Notes: generated from the letters alone by a model not told the origin. Positions 32,459-42,802 are shown, numbered from the stretch's first letter. The stretch is 64,000 nt of DNA from Streptomyces sp. CB02056 (GCF_001905545.1 NZ_LIPD01000009.1:1-64000), one strand, 5' to 3'. Made by a program: numbers and translations.

Positions 32459-35400
32459 TCAGGCCTGGCCGCTCGGGCGGCGCATCGGCCGCAGGGCCGG
32501 GCGGGCCTTCTTCGGCGCGGGCGCCGCCTCGCCCCCGGGCAGGACGGCGGCGAGGGCGGCGACCGTTGGCGCGTCGAACAGCGTGCGGATCGGCAGTTCC
32601 GCGCCGAGGGTGGCGCGGATCCGGCTGACCAGCCGGGTGGCGAGCAGGGAGTGGCCGCCGAGGTCGAAGAACCGGTCGTCGATGCTGACCGTCTCCACGC
32701 CCAGCACCTCGGCGAACAGGGCGCACAGCTCCCGCTCGCGCTCGGTGCGCGGGGCGCGGCCCTCGGCCGCCCCGGCGTACTCGGGCGCGGGCAGGGCCCT
32801 GCGGTCGACCTTGCCGTTGGCCGTGACCGGCAGGCCGTCCAGGACGACCACGGCGGCCGGGAGCATGTAGGCGGCGAGGCGGTCCGCGACGAAGGCGCGC
32901 AGCTCGCCGTCGGTGGCCTTGCCGGTGGCGTACACCACCAGGCGCTTGTCGCCCGGCTGGTCCTCGCGGACCACCGCGAGCGCCTGGCCGACGCCCTCGT
33001 GGGCGGTGAACGCCGCCTCCACCTCGCCGAGTTCGATCCGGAAGCCGCGGATCTTGACCTGGTCGTCGGCCCGGCCGAGGAACTCCAGGACGCCGTCCGC
33101 CGTCCAGCGGGCGAGGTCCCCGGTGCGGTACATCCGGCCGCCGGACCCGTCGAAGGGACAGGCGACGAAGCGCTCGGCACTGAGCGCCGGGCGGCCGACG
33201 TAGCCGCGGGCCAGGCCGGCCCCGGCGATGTACAGCTCGCCCGCCACCCCGGCCGGGACGGGCTGGAGCGCGGCGTCCAGCACGTACAGCCGGGTGTTGG
33301 CCAGCGGGCGCCCGATCGGCACCACGTTCGGCACCGCCGCGGCGTCCGGCATCGGGTACTGGGTGGCGCACAGGGTGGTCTCGGTCGGCCCGTACAGGGC
33401 CCGCACCGCGATGCCGGGGACGGCCTCCAGCACCCGGCGCACGGCCGGGGCGGAGACCACGTCGCCGCCGGTCAGCACCTCGCGCACACCGGCGAAGATG
33501 CCCGGGTCCTCCTCCGCGATGACCCGGAACAGACCGGCGGTGACGTGGACGTGGGTGAGCGCGTGCTCGCGGACCAGCCCGCGGATGGCGGCCGCGTCCA
33601 GGTCGCCCTGCGGCGCGACGACCACCTGGCCGCCGGAGAGCAGCGGCACCCAGATCTCGTAGGTCGAGGCGTCGAAGGCGTGCGGCGCGTGGAACAGCAC
33701 CCGCAGGCCCTCGTCGTGCCGCCAGCACGGGTCGGTGGCGAGCTGCACCACGTCCCGGTGGCTGATCGCGATGCCCTTGGGCTCCCCGGTGGAGCCGGAG
33801 GTGAACATCACGTACGCGAGCTGCTCCGGGTGGGGCGCGGCCCGGTGGGCGCGCCGCTCGCGCGGACCGTCGAACCAGCCCTCGGTGAGCGGCAGGACGG
33901 GGCAGGGGGCGTCGGCGGCCAGCGGGTGGTCGCGGTGCGCCGGGTCGACCAGGACGAGCGCGGCGGCCGTCTCGGCGGTGATCCGCCGCAGCCGCTCGGC
34001 CGGGTGCCGGTCGTCCAGCGGGACGTAGGTGCCGCCGGCCTTGGCCACCGCGAGGATCGCGGTCAGCAGGTCGGCGGAGCGGTCCATCAGCAGGACCACC
34101 GGCGTCTCGGCGCCGACCCCGGCGCCGGCCAGGTGGGCCGCCAGGTGCTCGGCCCGGGAGTCCAGTTCGGCGTAGCTCAGCCGCTCGGTGCCGAAGACCA
34201 CGGCCGGCGCGTCGGGGGTGGCGGCGGCCCGCGCCTCGAACAGCTCCGGCAGGGTCGCGTCCGGGACGGGAGCGGCGGTGTCGTTCCAGCCGGTGAGCAG
34301 CTGCTCGCGCTCGGCCGGGGCGAGGATCCCGATGCCGCCGATCGGGGCGTCCGGGGCGGCCGCGGCGGCGCGCAGGACGCGCAGCAGCCGCTCGCCGAGG
34401 GCGGTGGCGGTGGCGTGGTCGAAGAGGTCGACCGCGTACTCGACCGCCACCGTCAGGCCCGCCTGCGGGCCCTGCTCGGTGAAGCGGAAGGACAGGTCGA
34501 ACTTGGCGACGTCCAGCTCGAAGGGGTGCTCCGCGCAGCCCAGGCCGCCGAACTCGGCCGGCACCGTGACCCGGCTCTCCAGCGCCACCAGGGTCTGGAA
34601 GAGCGGGTGGCGGGCGGGGGTGCGGGTGGGGTTGAGGTGCTCGACCAGGCGCTCGAAGGGGATGTCCTGGTGGTCGTAGGCGTCCAGGTCGGCGCGCCGG
34701 ACGCGGTCGAGCAGTTCCCGGAAGGTCGGGTCGCCGCTGGTGTCGGTGCGCAGCAGCAGGGTGTTGACGAAGAAGCCGACCAGGTCGTCCAGGGCCTCGT
34801 CGGTGCGGCCGGCGACGGGGGTGCCGAGCGGCAGGTCGGTGCCGGCGCCGAGGCGGGTGTAGAGGGTGGCGACCGCGGCCTGCAGCGCCATGAACAGGCT
34901 GGCGTTCTGCGCCGCCGCCAACTCGCCGAGAGCGCCGTGCAGTTCGGCGTCGACGGTGACCTCCACCAGGCCGCCCCGGTGCCCCGGCACGGCCGGGCGC
35001 GGACGGTCGTAGGGGAGCGCCAGCTCCTCCGGGGCGTCGGCCAGGGCCTGCTGCCAGTAGGCGAGTTGGTCGGTCAGCAGGGCGCTGGGCCGCTCGTCGG
35101 TGCCGAGCAGCTCGCGCTGCCAGAGGGTGTAGTCGGCGTACTGCACCGGCAGCGGCGCGCGGGTGGGCGCGGCGCCGGTGCTGCGAGCCTGGTAGGCCTC
35201 GGCGAGGTCGCGGAAGAGCGGCCCGACCGACCAGCCGTCGCTGGCGATGTGGTGCATCAGCACCAGCAGGACGTGCTCGTCGTTCGGCAGCGACAGCAGG
35301 GTGGCGCGCACCGGCAGGTCGTGGGCGAGGTCGAAGACCTCCTCGCCGGCCGCGACCAGGGCCGCCCGCAGCTGCCCCTCGTCGGCCACCGGCACCTGGC

Positions 35401-38400
35401 GCAGCGACAACCCGCCAGCCTCGACGACCTGTTGGTGCGGCTGGCCGTCGACGGTCGGGAAGACGGTGCGCAGCACCTCGTGCCGCTCCACCACGTCCCG
35501 GACGGCCTGCTCCAGGGCGGGCAGGTCGACGGCGCCGGTGAGCCGGACCGCGACGGGGGTGTTGTAGAGCGCGCTGGGGCCCTCGAACTGCTCGATGAAC
35601 CACAGGCGTTGCTGGGCGGAGGAGAGCGGCACGCGCTCCGGACGCTCGGCCGGCCGCAGGGCCGGGCGGGCCGCCGCGGAGTCGGGCAGGGCGGCGGCCA
35701 GCAGGGCCACCGTCGGGTTGTCGAAGAGCGTGCGGATCGGCAGCTCGGCGCCGAGGCCGGCGCGGATGCGGCTGACCAGCTTGGTGGCGAGCAGCGAGTG
35801 GCCGCCGCGGTCGAAGAAGTTGTCGTCGATGCTGATCCGGGCCAGCCCGAGGACCTCGGCGAACAGCGCGCACAGGGCCTGCTCGGTGGCGTTGCGCGGC
35901 TCGCGCCCGCCGTCGGCGCCGTTGTAGTCGGGCGCGGGCAGGGCCTTGCGGTCCACCTTGCCGTTGGGGTTCACCGGCAGTTCGTCGAGGACGACGATCG
36001 CGGCGGGCAGCATGTAGCCGGGCAGCCGCTCGGTGACGAAGTCGCGCAGCGCGTCGGCCCGCACCTCGCCGGTGACGTACGCGACCAGGCGCTTGTCGCC
36101 CGGCTGGTCCTGGCGGACCGCCACGCAGACCTGGCCGACCTCCGGGTGGGCGGTGAACGCCGCCTCCACCTCGCCGAGTTCGATCCGGAAGCCGCGCAGC
36201 TTGACCTGGTCGTCCGCTCGACCGACGAACTCCAGTTCGCCCGTGGGCGTCCAGCGCACCACGTCGCCGGTGCGGTACATCCGGCCGCCGGGCTCGCCGA
36301 ACGGGCAGGCCACGAAGCGCTCGGAGGTCAGGCCGGGGCGGCGGACGTAGCCGCGGGCCAGGCCGGAGCCGCCGATGTACAGCTCGCCGGGCACGCCGAC
36401 CGGCACCGGGCGCAGCCCGGCGTCCAGCACGTACAGCCGGTTGTTGGGCAGCGGCCGGCCGATCGGCACGACGGCCGGCACCTCGGCGGCCGAGGTCATC
36501 GGGAAGTGCGTGGCGAAGGTGGTCGTCTCGGTCGGCCCGTAGACGTTGATCAGCCGCAGCCCGGGGCAGCTGTCCAGCACCCGCCGCATGGCGACCGGCG
36601 AGGCGATGTCGCCGCCCGTCCACACCTCGTGCAGCCCGGTGAAGGTCTCCGGGGCCTCGGCGGCCAGCACGTTGAAGAGGCCGACGCTGATCCAGGCGGA
36701 GGTGGTCCGCTCGTGGCCGATCACCGCCGCCAGCTCGGCGATGCCGAGCCGGCCGGCCGGGGCGATCACCAGCTGGCCGCCGGAGAGCAGCGGGGTCCAG
36801 ATCTCGTAGGTGGAGGCGTCGAAGGCGGAGGGCGCGTGCACCGGCAGCCGCTCGTGGCCGCCGCCGGTGAACTGGCCGCCGAGCGCGAGGTCCACCACAC
36901 CGCGGTGGGTGATGGCGATGCCCTTGGGCACGCCGGTCGAGCCGGAGGTGTGCATCACGTACACCAACTGGTCGGCGCGCTGCGGCAGTCCGAGGTTCTC
37001 GGGGTGCTCCTCGGCGTGCGGGTCGAGCACCGTCAGTCCGGCCAGCGCGGGGTGCTCGCGGTGGGCGGCGTCGGCCAGCACCAGGGCGGCCCCGGCGTCG
37101 TCGAGGACGGTCCGCAGCCGGTCGGCGGGCTGGGCGTCGTCCAGCGGGACGTACAGGCCGCCGGCCTTGAGCACGGCCAGGATCGCCACCACCTGGGCGG
37201 CCGAGCGGTCGATCATCAGCGCGACCGGCGTCTCCCGGACCACCCCGGCCTCGACCAGCCGCAGCGCCAGGCCGTTGGCCCGGGCGTTGAGCTGGGCGTA
37301 GGTCAGCTCGGCGTCGTCCGCGGTGAGCGCGAGCGCGTCCGGGGTCGCGGCGGCCCGCGCCTCGAACAGCTCGGGCAGCGAGCCCTCCGGCAGCGGGGTG
37401 CTGGTGCCGCTCCACTCGGTGACCAGCTCGGCGCGCTCGGCCGCGGTCAACACCTCGACGGTGCCGACGAGTTCGGCAGGGTCGGCGACGATCCGGTCGA
37501 GCAGGGCGAGGAAGCGGTCCAGCAGGGCGCGGGCCTCCCCGGTGGTGAAGGCGTCCGGCTGGTGGTCCAGTCGCAGCTGGAGGCCGTCGCCGGGGGTGAG
37601 GGCCAGCACCAGCGGGTAGTGGGCGCTGTCGACGTCCTCGACCAGGGTGACGCGGGTGGCGCCGCTCGGGTCGGCGTCGTCCAGCGCGGACGGGTCCGGG
37701 TAGTTGCCGTACACCGTGACGGTGTCGAACAGACTGCCCATGCCGGCGAGTTGCTGGATCTCGGTGAGGCTGAGGTGCTGGTGGTCCAGCAGCGCGGACT
37801 GCTCGTGCTGGAGGCGCAGCAGCAGCTGGCCCCAGCTCTCCGCCTGGTCCAGGCGCACCCGCACCGGCACGGTGTTGATGAGCAGGCCCATCATCCGCTC
37901 CACGCCCGGCAGGTCGTGCGGCCGGCCGGAGACGGTGGTGCCGAACAGCACGTCCTCGCGCCCGGTGAGCCGGGCCAGCAGCACGCCCCAGGCCGCCTGG
38001 ACCAGGGTGTTGAGGGTGACGCCGTAGCGGCGGGCGGTGCGGGCGAGGGCCTCGGTGGCCTCCGGGGAGAGCCCGGTGTGCAGGCGCAGCGGCAGCTGCG
38101 GGACGGCCGCCGAGCGGCCGGGGGCGAGCAGGGTGGGCTCGTCGGCGCCGGCCAGGGCGTGGGCCCAGGCGGCGCGGGCGGTGTCGCCGTCGCGCCGGGT
38201 GATCCAGCGCAGGTACTCGCGGTACGGGGCGGCCGGGGCCATCGGCTGCTCGAAGTACAGCGCCCACAGCTCCTCGGCGAACAGCGGGGTCGACCAGCCG
38301 TCCAGCAGGATGTGGTGCGCGGAGGCGATCAGCTGGTGGCGCCCGGGGGCGAGCCGGAGCAGGGTGTAGCGCAGCAGCGGCGGCCGGTCGAGGTCGAAGC

Positions 38401-41400
38401 GGCGGCCGTACTCGGCGGCGGCGATCCGCCCGGCCTCCGCCTCCGGGTCGGCGTGGCCGCTCAGGTCCACGACGGTGAAGGGCAGTTCGACGCCGTCCGG
38501 GACGACCTGCACCGGCGGGCCGTCGTGCCGCTGGTGGAAGGCGGCCCGGAGGTTGGGCTGGCGCACCAGCAGCGCCTCGGCGGCGGCGCGCAGCCGGTCG
38601 GCGTCCACCGGGCCGTCGAGGTCGAAGGTGACGACCGAGGTGTAGACGTCCGCGCCGTCGGCGTCGTACGCCGAGTGGAAGGCCATGCCCTGCTGGAGCG
38701 GCGAGGTCGGCCAGACGTCGACCAGGCGGGCGGGGGCGTGGTGGGCGGCGAGCCCGTCCAGCTCGTCCTGGGTGACGGCGACCAGCGGGAAGTCGGAGGG
38801 GGTGTGCCCGCCCGCGTCCGGCCGTTCGGCGTGCTCGGCGAGCGCGCCCAGCGCGGCGAACCAGGCCTCGGCGAAGGCCTGCACCCGCTCCTCGGAGAGC
38901 AGCCCGGTGGCGTAGGACCACTGGGCGACCAGCAGCGGGCCCTGCGGGGTGTCCACGGTGGTGGCGTCCAGGCCGAGCACCCGGCCGAGGGCGAGGCCGG
39001 TCGCGGCGCCCTCGGACATCGCCTCGGTGCCGGCGAGCACGTCCTCGGCGGTGACGCCCTCGGGCGCGAAGCGGCCCAGGTAGTTGAACTCGATCTGCGG
39101 GTCGGCGTGCCCGGCCAGCGCGGCGGCGGTGTCCGGGTTGAGGTGGCGCAGCAGGCCGAAGCCGATGCCGTTGTCGGGGACGGCGCGCAGCTGCTCCTTC
39201 ACCCGGCCGAGGGCCCGGCCGAGTGCGGGGCCGGCCGCGGTGACCTCGGACCAGGGCAGCGCCCCGGGGGCGAGCCGGACGGGGTAGACGGAGGTGAACC
39301 AGCCGGCGGTGCGGTGCAGGTCGACGCCGTCGACGACCTCCTCGCGGCCGTGGCCCTCCACGGTGACCAGCACGGCGCCGTCGGGCCCGGTGGTCTCCTG
39401 GCCGCGCCAGTGGCCGAGGGCCAGGGCCAGCCCGGTCAGCAGCACGTCGTTGACCTGGGCGTGGTAGGCGGCGGTGACCTTGGTGAGCAGCGCCCGGGTG
39501 GTCGCGGCGGGCAGCACGAGCCGCAGCAGGCCCTCGGTGGCGTAGGTGTCCTGGGCCGGGTCCAGCGGGCGGTCGCCGAGCAGCGGGTCCGGGGTGGCCA
39601 ACGCGGCCTGCCAGAGCGGGAGTTCGGCGGCCCGGCGGTCGGTGTTGGCCTCGGTGGTGAGGCGCTGGGCCCAGCGGCGGAAGGAGGTGGGCACCGGGGC
39701 GAGCTCGACGGCGCGGTCCTCGCGGAGCGCGGCGAGCGCGCCGAGCAGGTCCTCCTCGACGATGCGCCAGGTGACGCCGTCCACCACCAGGTGGTGGATC
39801 ACCAGCAGCAGCTGCGAGGGCTGCTCCGGGCCGGCGTCGAAGCGCACGGCCTGGACCATCCGGCCGTCCTCGGGCGACAGGCGGCCGCGGGCGGCCTCGG
39901 TCTCGGCGCGCAGCGCGTCCGCGTCGGCCCGGCCCTCGACCCGGCGCAGCACGGCGTCGGCGGGGACGGCGCCGGGCTCGGGCACGTGCAGCGTCCAGGG
40001 GCGCTCGGCGAGCGGGGAGGTGCGGGCGCGGAACAGGTCGTGGTGGTCGAGCAGGGCCTGGACGGCGGTGGTCAGGTGCTCCCGCGTGGTGCCGGCGGGC
40101 AGGGTGAGCAGGGTGGACTGGTAGAAGCTCTCCACCGCGCCGTGCTGGGCGGCCAGCCAGTGCACGATGGGCGTCGGCGGCACCTCGCCGAGGCCGGACC
40201 CGGCGGGCTCGACGACGACCGGCCCCTCCAGCGGACGGGCGATCAGCGCCAGCTTCTCGACGGTCGGGGCGAGGAACACCTCGCGCGGGGTGAGCTGGAG
40301 GCCCGCGTGCCGGGCACGGGAGACCAGCTGGATGGCCACGATGGAGTCGCCGCCGAGCTCGAAGAAGGAGTCCGTGACGCCCACCCGGGGCAGGCCCAGC
40401 ACCTCGCCGAACAGCCGGACCAGGGTGTGCTCCAGCTCGCCGGCGGGGGCGCGGCCGTCCTCCTCGCCGGCGCCGAACACCGGCGCGGGCAGGGCGCGCT
40501 TGTCCACCTTGCCGTTGGGCGTGAGCGGCAGCCGGTCGAGCACCACGACGACGGGCACCATGTGGTCGGGCAGCCGCTCGGCGCAGTACGCCCGCAGCTC
40601 GGCCGGGTCGGCGGCGCCGACGGTGTAGCCGACCAGGCGGCGCTCGCCCGGGCGGTCCTCGCGGACCAGCACCACGGCCTGGCGCACCTCGGGGTGGGCG
40701 GAGAGGGTCTGCTCGATCTCGCCGAGCTCCACCCGGAAGCCGCGGATCTTCACCTGGTCGTCGGCCCGGCCGAGGAAGTCCAGCTGGCCGTCCGGGCGGT
40801 AGCTGCCGAGGTCCCCGGTGCGGTACATCCGGTCGCCGGGCTCGCCGTAGGGGTCGGCCACGAAGCGCTCGGCGGTCAGGCCCGGGCGGTTCAGGTAGCC
40901 GCGGGCCAGGTGCGGGCCGGCCAGGTACAGCTCGCCGACGGTGCCCGGCTCGACCTGGCGCAGGTGCTCGTCCAGCACGTGGATGCGCACGTCCTGGCAG
41001 GGCCGGCCGATCGGGGGCAGCTCCTCGCCGGTGAGCGGCTCGCTCATGCTGACGATGACGGTGGCCTCGGTCGGCCCGTAGCTGTTGAGCATCAGCCGGC
41101 CGCGGCCGCAGCGGGCGGCCAGCTCGCGGGAGACCGCCTCGCCGCCGCCGATCAGGGTGCGCAGCGAGGGCATCGGCAGGTCGGGCAGGGTGGAGATCAT
41201 CGCGGTGGCGACATCGGCGTGGGTGACGCCGAACCGGTCGATCAGGGCGGCCAGCGGCTCGCCGACCAGCTGGCTCTGCTCGCGCGGCAGCACCAGGGCG
41301 GCGCCGGTGGTGAGGGCCACGGACAGGTCGGAGACCGAGACGTCGAAGCTGAGCGAGGAGGCCTGGAGCACCCGGCTGCCGGGGCCGACCCCGGTGGCGG

Positions 41401-42217
41401 CGACCTGGGTGCCGACCATGCTGGGCAGCCCGGTGTGGGTGACGGCCACGCCCTTGGGCACGCCGGTGGAGCCGGAGGTGTAGATGACGTACGCGGTGTT
41501 CGGCGCGCTCACCGGCCGCACCCGCTCGGCGGCGGTGAACCGGTCCCCGGAGCGCGCGGCCAGGTCGGCGAGGTGCTCGGCGGAGTCGATCAGCAGCCGG
41601 GGGGCGCCGGTCTCCGGCAGCTGGCCGGCGGCCCCGGCGGTGGTGAGCACCAGGGCGGCGCGGGAGTCGCTCAGCATGTGGCGCAGCCGCTCGGCTGGGT
41701 AGGCCGGGTCGGCGGGCAGCCAGGCGGCGCCGGTCTTGGCGACGGCGAGGATCGCGGCGATCGCCTCGGGGGACTTCGGCAGGGCCAGCGCGACGACGTC
41801 CTCGGTGCCCAGGCCGCGGGCGGCCAGCACCCGGGCCAGCCGGTTGGCGCGGGCGTCCAGCTCGGCGTACGTGAGGGTGGTGCCCTCGGCGTACAGGGCG
41901 GGGGCGTCCGGGGTGCGGGCGACCTGGGCGTCGACCAGCTCGGTGAGGGTCGGGCGGGTGTCGGGGCGGGCCAGCCGGGCGGCCAGCGCGGCGGGGGTGG
42001 GGGCGTCCGCCAGGACGGACGGTTCCAGGCGGACGCCGAACTCCTCGTGCACGCGGGCCAGCAGCCGCTCGGCGGCGGGCCGGTCGCCGCCCAGGTCGTA
42101 GAAGCCCGCCGCGGGGTCGACCGACTCCCGGCCGAGCACCTCCGCGAACAGTCGGCACAGGACCTCGGCCGCTTCCGGCCGCTGCTCGGATCTGTGCGTC
42201 TGCTGGACCCCGGACAT
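32459..42217 (-). CDS. NRPS 1: (degenerate T)-A-T-E-C-A-T-C-A-T (modules 1 to 3)
   Basis: The enzyme has 3252 residues from the ATG at 42217. Approximate order: a degenerate carrier domain 15-80 (DLGGDR, Arg46 where the phosphopantetheine Ser should be), A1 85-560, T1 590-655 (GGDSIV), epimerisation domain 670-1110 (HHLVVDG), C2 1170-1590 (AHHILLDGWS), A2 1620-2090, T2 2105-2175, C3 2190-2620, A3 2670-3130 and T3 3150-3220. With no starter C domain it is the initiation subunit. Hand-read codes: A1 DVSHIGSVIK (unassigned), A2 DAYWWGVTFK (Val-like), A3 DAYHLGLLCK (4-hydroxyphenylglycine-like). Residue 1 should be in the D form. The Hpg genes downstream agree with A3. Confidence 0.93.
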   Translation of the reverse strand: MSGVQQTHRSEQRPEAAEVLCRLFAEVLGRESVDPAAGFYDLGGDRPAAERLLARVHEEFGVRLEPSVLADAPTPAALAARLARPDTRPTLTELVDAQVARTPDAPALYAEGTTLTYAELDARANRLARVLAARGLGTEDVVALALPKSPEAIAAILAVAKTGAAWLPADPAYPAERLRHMLSDSRAALVLTTAGAAGQLPETGAPRLLIDSAEHLADLAARSGDRFTAAERVRPVSAPNTAYVIYTSGSTGVPKGVAVTHTGLPSMVGTQVAATGVGPGSRVLQASSLSFDVSVSDLSVALTTGAALVLPREQSQLVGEPLAALIDRFGVTHADVATAMISTLPDLPMPSLRTLIGGGEAVSRELAARCGRGRLMLNSYGPTEATVIVSMSEPLTGEELPPIGRPCQDVRIHVLDEHLRQVEPGTVGELYLAGPHLARGYLNRPGLTAERFVADPYGEPGDRMYRTGDLGSYRPDGQLDFLGRADDQVKIRGFRVELGEIEQTLSAHPEVRQAVVLVREDRPGERRLVGYTVGAADPAELRAYCAERLPDHMVPVVVVLDRLPLTPNGKVDKRALPAPVFGAGEEDGRAPAGELEHTLVRLFGEVLGLPRVGVTDSFFELGGDSIVAIQLVSRARHAGLQLTPREVFLAPTVEKLALIARPLEGPVVVEPAGSGLGEVPPTPIVHWLAAQHGAVESFYQSTLLTLPAGTTREHLTTAVQALLDHHDLFRARTSPLAERPWTLHVPEPGAVPADAVLRRVEGRADADALRAETEAARGRLSPEDGRMVQAVRFDAGPEQPSQLLLVIHHLVVDGVTWRIVEEDLLGALAALREDRAVELAPVPTSFRRWAQRLTTEANTDRRAAELPLWQAALATPDPLLGDRPLDPAQDTYATEGLLRLVLPAATTRALLTKVTAAYHAQVNDVLLTGLALALGHWRGQETTGPDGAVLVTVEGHGREEVVDGVDLHRTAGWFTSVYPVRLAPGALPWSEVTAAGPALGRALGRVKEQLRAVPDNGIGFGLLRHLNPDTAAALAGHADPQIEFNYLGRFAPEGVTAEDVLAGTEAMSEGAATGLALGRVLGLDATTVDTPQGPLLVAQWSYATGLLSEERVQAFAEAWFAALGALAEHAERPDAGGHTPSDFPLVAVTQDELDGLAAHHAPARLVDVWPTSPLQQGMAFHSAYDADGADVYTSVVTFDLDGPVDADRLRAAAEALLVRQPNLRAAFHQRHDGPPVQVVPDGVELPFTVVDLSGHADPEAEAGRIAAAEYGRRFDLDRPPLLRYTLLRLAPGRHQLIASAHHILLDGWSTPLFAEELWALYFEQPMAPAAPYREYLRWITRRDGDTARAAWAHALAGADEPTLLAPGRSAAVPQLPLRLHTGLSPEATEALARTARRYGVTLNTLVQAAWGVLLARLTGREDVLFGTTVSGRPHDLPGVERMMGLLINTVPVRVRLDQAESWGQLLLRLQHEQSALLDHQHLSLTEIQQLAGMGSLFDTVTVYGNYPDPSALDDADPSGATRVTLVEDVDSAHYPLVLALTPGDGLQLRLDHQPDAFTTGEARALLDRFLALLDRIVADPAELVGTVEVLTAAERAELVTEWSGTSTPLPEGSLPELFEARAAATPDALALTADDAELTYAQLNARANGLALRLVEAGVVRETPVALMIDRSAAQVVAILAVLKAGGLYVPLDDAQPADRLRTVLDDAGAALVLADAAHREHPALAGLTVLDPHAEEHPENLGLPQRADQLVYVMHTSGSTGVPKGIAITHRGVVDLALGGQFTGGGHERLPVHAPSAFDASTYEIWTPLLSGGQLVIAPAGRLGIAELAAVIGHERTTSAWISVGLFNVLAAEAPETFTGLHEVWTGGDIASPVAMRRVLDSCPGLRLINVYGPTETTTFATHFPMTSAAEVPAVVPIGRPLPNNRLYVLDAGLRPVPVGVPGELYIGGSGLARGYVRRPGLTSERFVACPFGEPGGRMYRTGDVVRWTPTGELEFVGRADDQVKLRGFRIELGEVEAAFTAHPEVGQVCVAVRQDQPGDKRLVAYVTGEVRADALRDFVTERLPGYMLPAAIVVLDELPVNPNGKVDRKALPAPDYNGADGGREPRNATEQALCALFAEVLGLARISIDDNFFDRGGHSLLATKLVSRIRAGLGAELPIRTLFDNPTVALLAAALPDSAAARPALRPAERPERVPLSSAQQRLWFIEQFEGPSALYNTPVAVRLTGAVDLPALEQAVRDVVERHEVLRTVFPTVDGQPHQQVVEAGGLSLRQVPVADEGQLRAALVAAGEEVFDLAHDLPVRATLLSLPNDEHVLLVLMHHIASDGWSVGPLFRDLAEAYQARSTGAAPTRAPLPVQYADYTLWQRELLGTDERPSALLTDQLAYWQQALADAPEELALPYDRPRPAVPGHRGGLVEVTVDAELHGALGELAAAQNASLFMALQAAVATLYTRLGAGTDLPLGTPVAGRTDEALDDLVGFFVNTLLLRTDTSGDPTFRELLDRVRRADLDAYDHQDIPFERLVEHLNPTRTPARHPLFQTLVALESRVTVPAEFGGLGCAEHPFELDVAKFDLSFRFTEQGPQAGLTVAVEYAVDLFDHATATALGERLLRVLRAAAAAPDAPIGGIGILAPAEREQLLTGWNDTAAPVPDATLPELFEARAAATPDAPAVVFGTERLSYAELDSRAEHLAAHLAGAGVGAETPVVLLMDRSADLLTAILAVAKAGGTYVPLDDRHPAERLRRITAETAAALVLVDPAHRDHPLAADAPCPVLPLTEGWFDGPRERRAHRAAPHPEQLAYVMFTSGSTGEPKGIAISHRDVVQLATDPCWRHDEGLRVLFHAPHAFDASTYEIWVPLLSGGQVVVAPQGDLDAAAIRGLVREHALTHVHVTAGLFRVIAEEDPGIFAGVREVLTGGDVVSAPAVRRVLEAVPGIAVRALYGPTETTLCATQYPMPDAAAVPNVVPIGRPLANTRLYVLDAALQPVPAGVAGELYIAGAGLARGYVGRPALSAERFVACPFDGSGGRMYRTGDLARWTADGVLEFLGRADDQVKIRGFRIELGEVEAAFTAHEGVGQALAVVREDQPGDKRLVVYATGKATDGELRAFVADRLAAYMLPAAVVVLDGLPVTANGKVDRRALPAPEYAGAAEGRAPRTERERELCALFAEVLGVETVSIDDRFFDLGGHSLLATRLVSRIRATLGAELPIRTLFDAPTVAALAAVLPGGEAAPAPKKARPALRPMRRPSGQA

Positions 42218-42802
42218 GTGACTCTCTCCCTCGTGCGGCTGGCTCCCGCGGTGGCGGGAGCGGCGAGCTGGGTTGACCCCGGGGCGGTCGGCCCGGGGGT
42301 CGGCGGAGCGATGTTGCGGTCGTCTTGCGGTGCTGCGGTGTGCTTCGTGTGACGTCCGTGCGGCACACGGGTGCGGTGCGGCGGTGCGGAGGGTGGTGGC
42401 GCGCCGGTGCTGTTCGATGCACGCGCGTAGACGTCGGACACGGGACCGCGCCGGCGGCGTGACGGTGCGGCCGCGCGGCGGTGACGGGGTGCTGCGGTGG
42501 TGTGGTGAGGCGGTGTCGGCGGGCTCCGGCGGTGCGGTGCGCCGACGACCGGGCGAGCGGCCTGGTGAGGGGCGGCTCGGGTGCGGGGCGGTGCCGGGTG
42601 AGCGGCGGTCTGCCCCGGGTGCGTTGCCGAGGTGGTGCGCTGTCAGGCGGTGCTTTGCCGGGTGGTGCCCTGCCGGATGGTGCTGTGCCGGGTGCCGCGC
42701 CGCCGAGGTGGTGCGACCGGGTGAGCGGCCGTTCGGCGCGGATCCCCGTCCGGCGGCCGCGCGGTGCTCAGCGGTCCGGCGGTCGGTGGGCGGTGGCCGG
42801 GG
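42218..42802. other. 585-bp intergenic stretch, low-complexity, no gene seen
   Basis: The gap between mbtH and the first NRPS gene is rich in GCGGTG and GGTGGTGC units like those at 22905-22998. Frames crossing it encode Arg/Cys/Gly-rich sequence without a ribosome binding site and are not credible. It may be an untranslated spacer in the mbtH-NRPS transcript or hold an internal promoter; none could be fixed. Confidence 0.5.

Noticed and set aside
32294..42352. A 3352-codon plus-strand open frame opposite NRPS 1, and similar long Gly/Val/Arg/Gln-rich frames opposite many genes
   Set aside because: In very GC-rich DNA the antisense frame of a real gene is often stop-free. The translated sequence is low-complexity, has no domains, and the minus strand encodes clear NRPS motifs.
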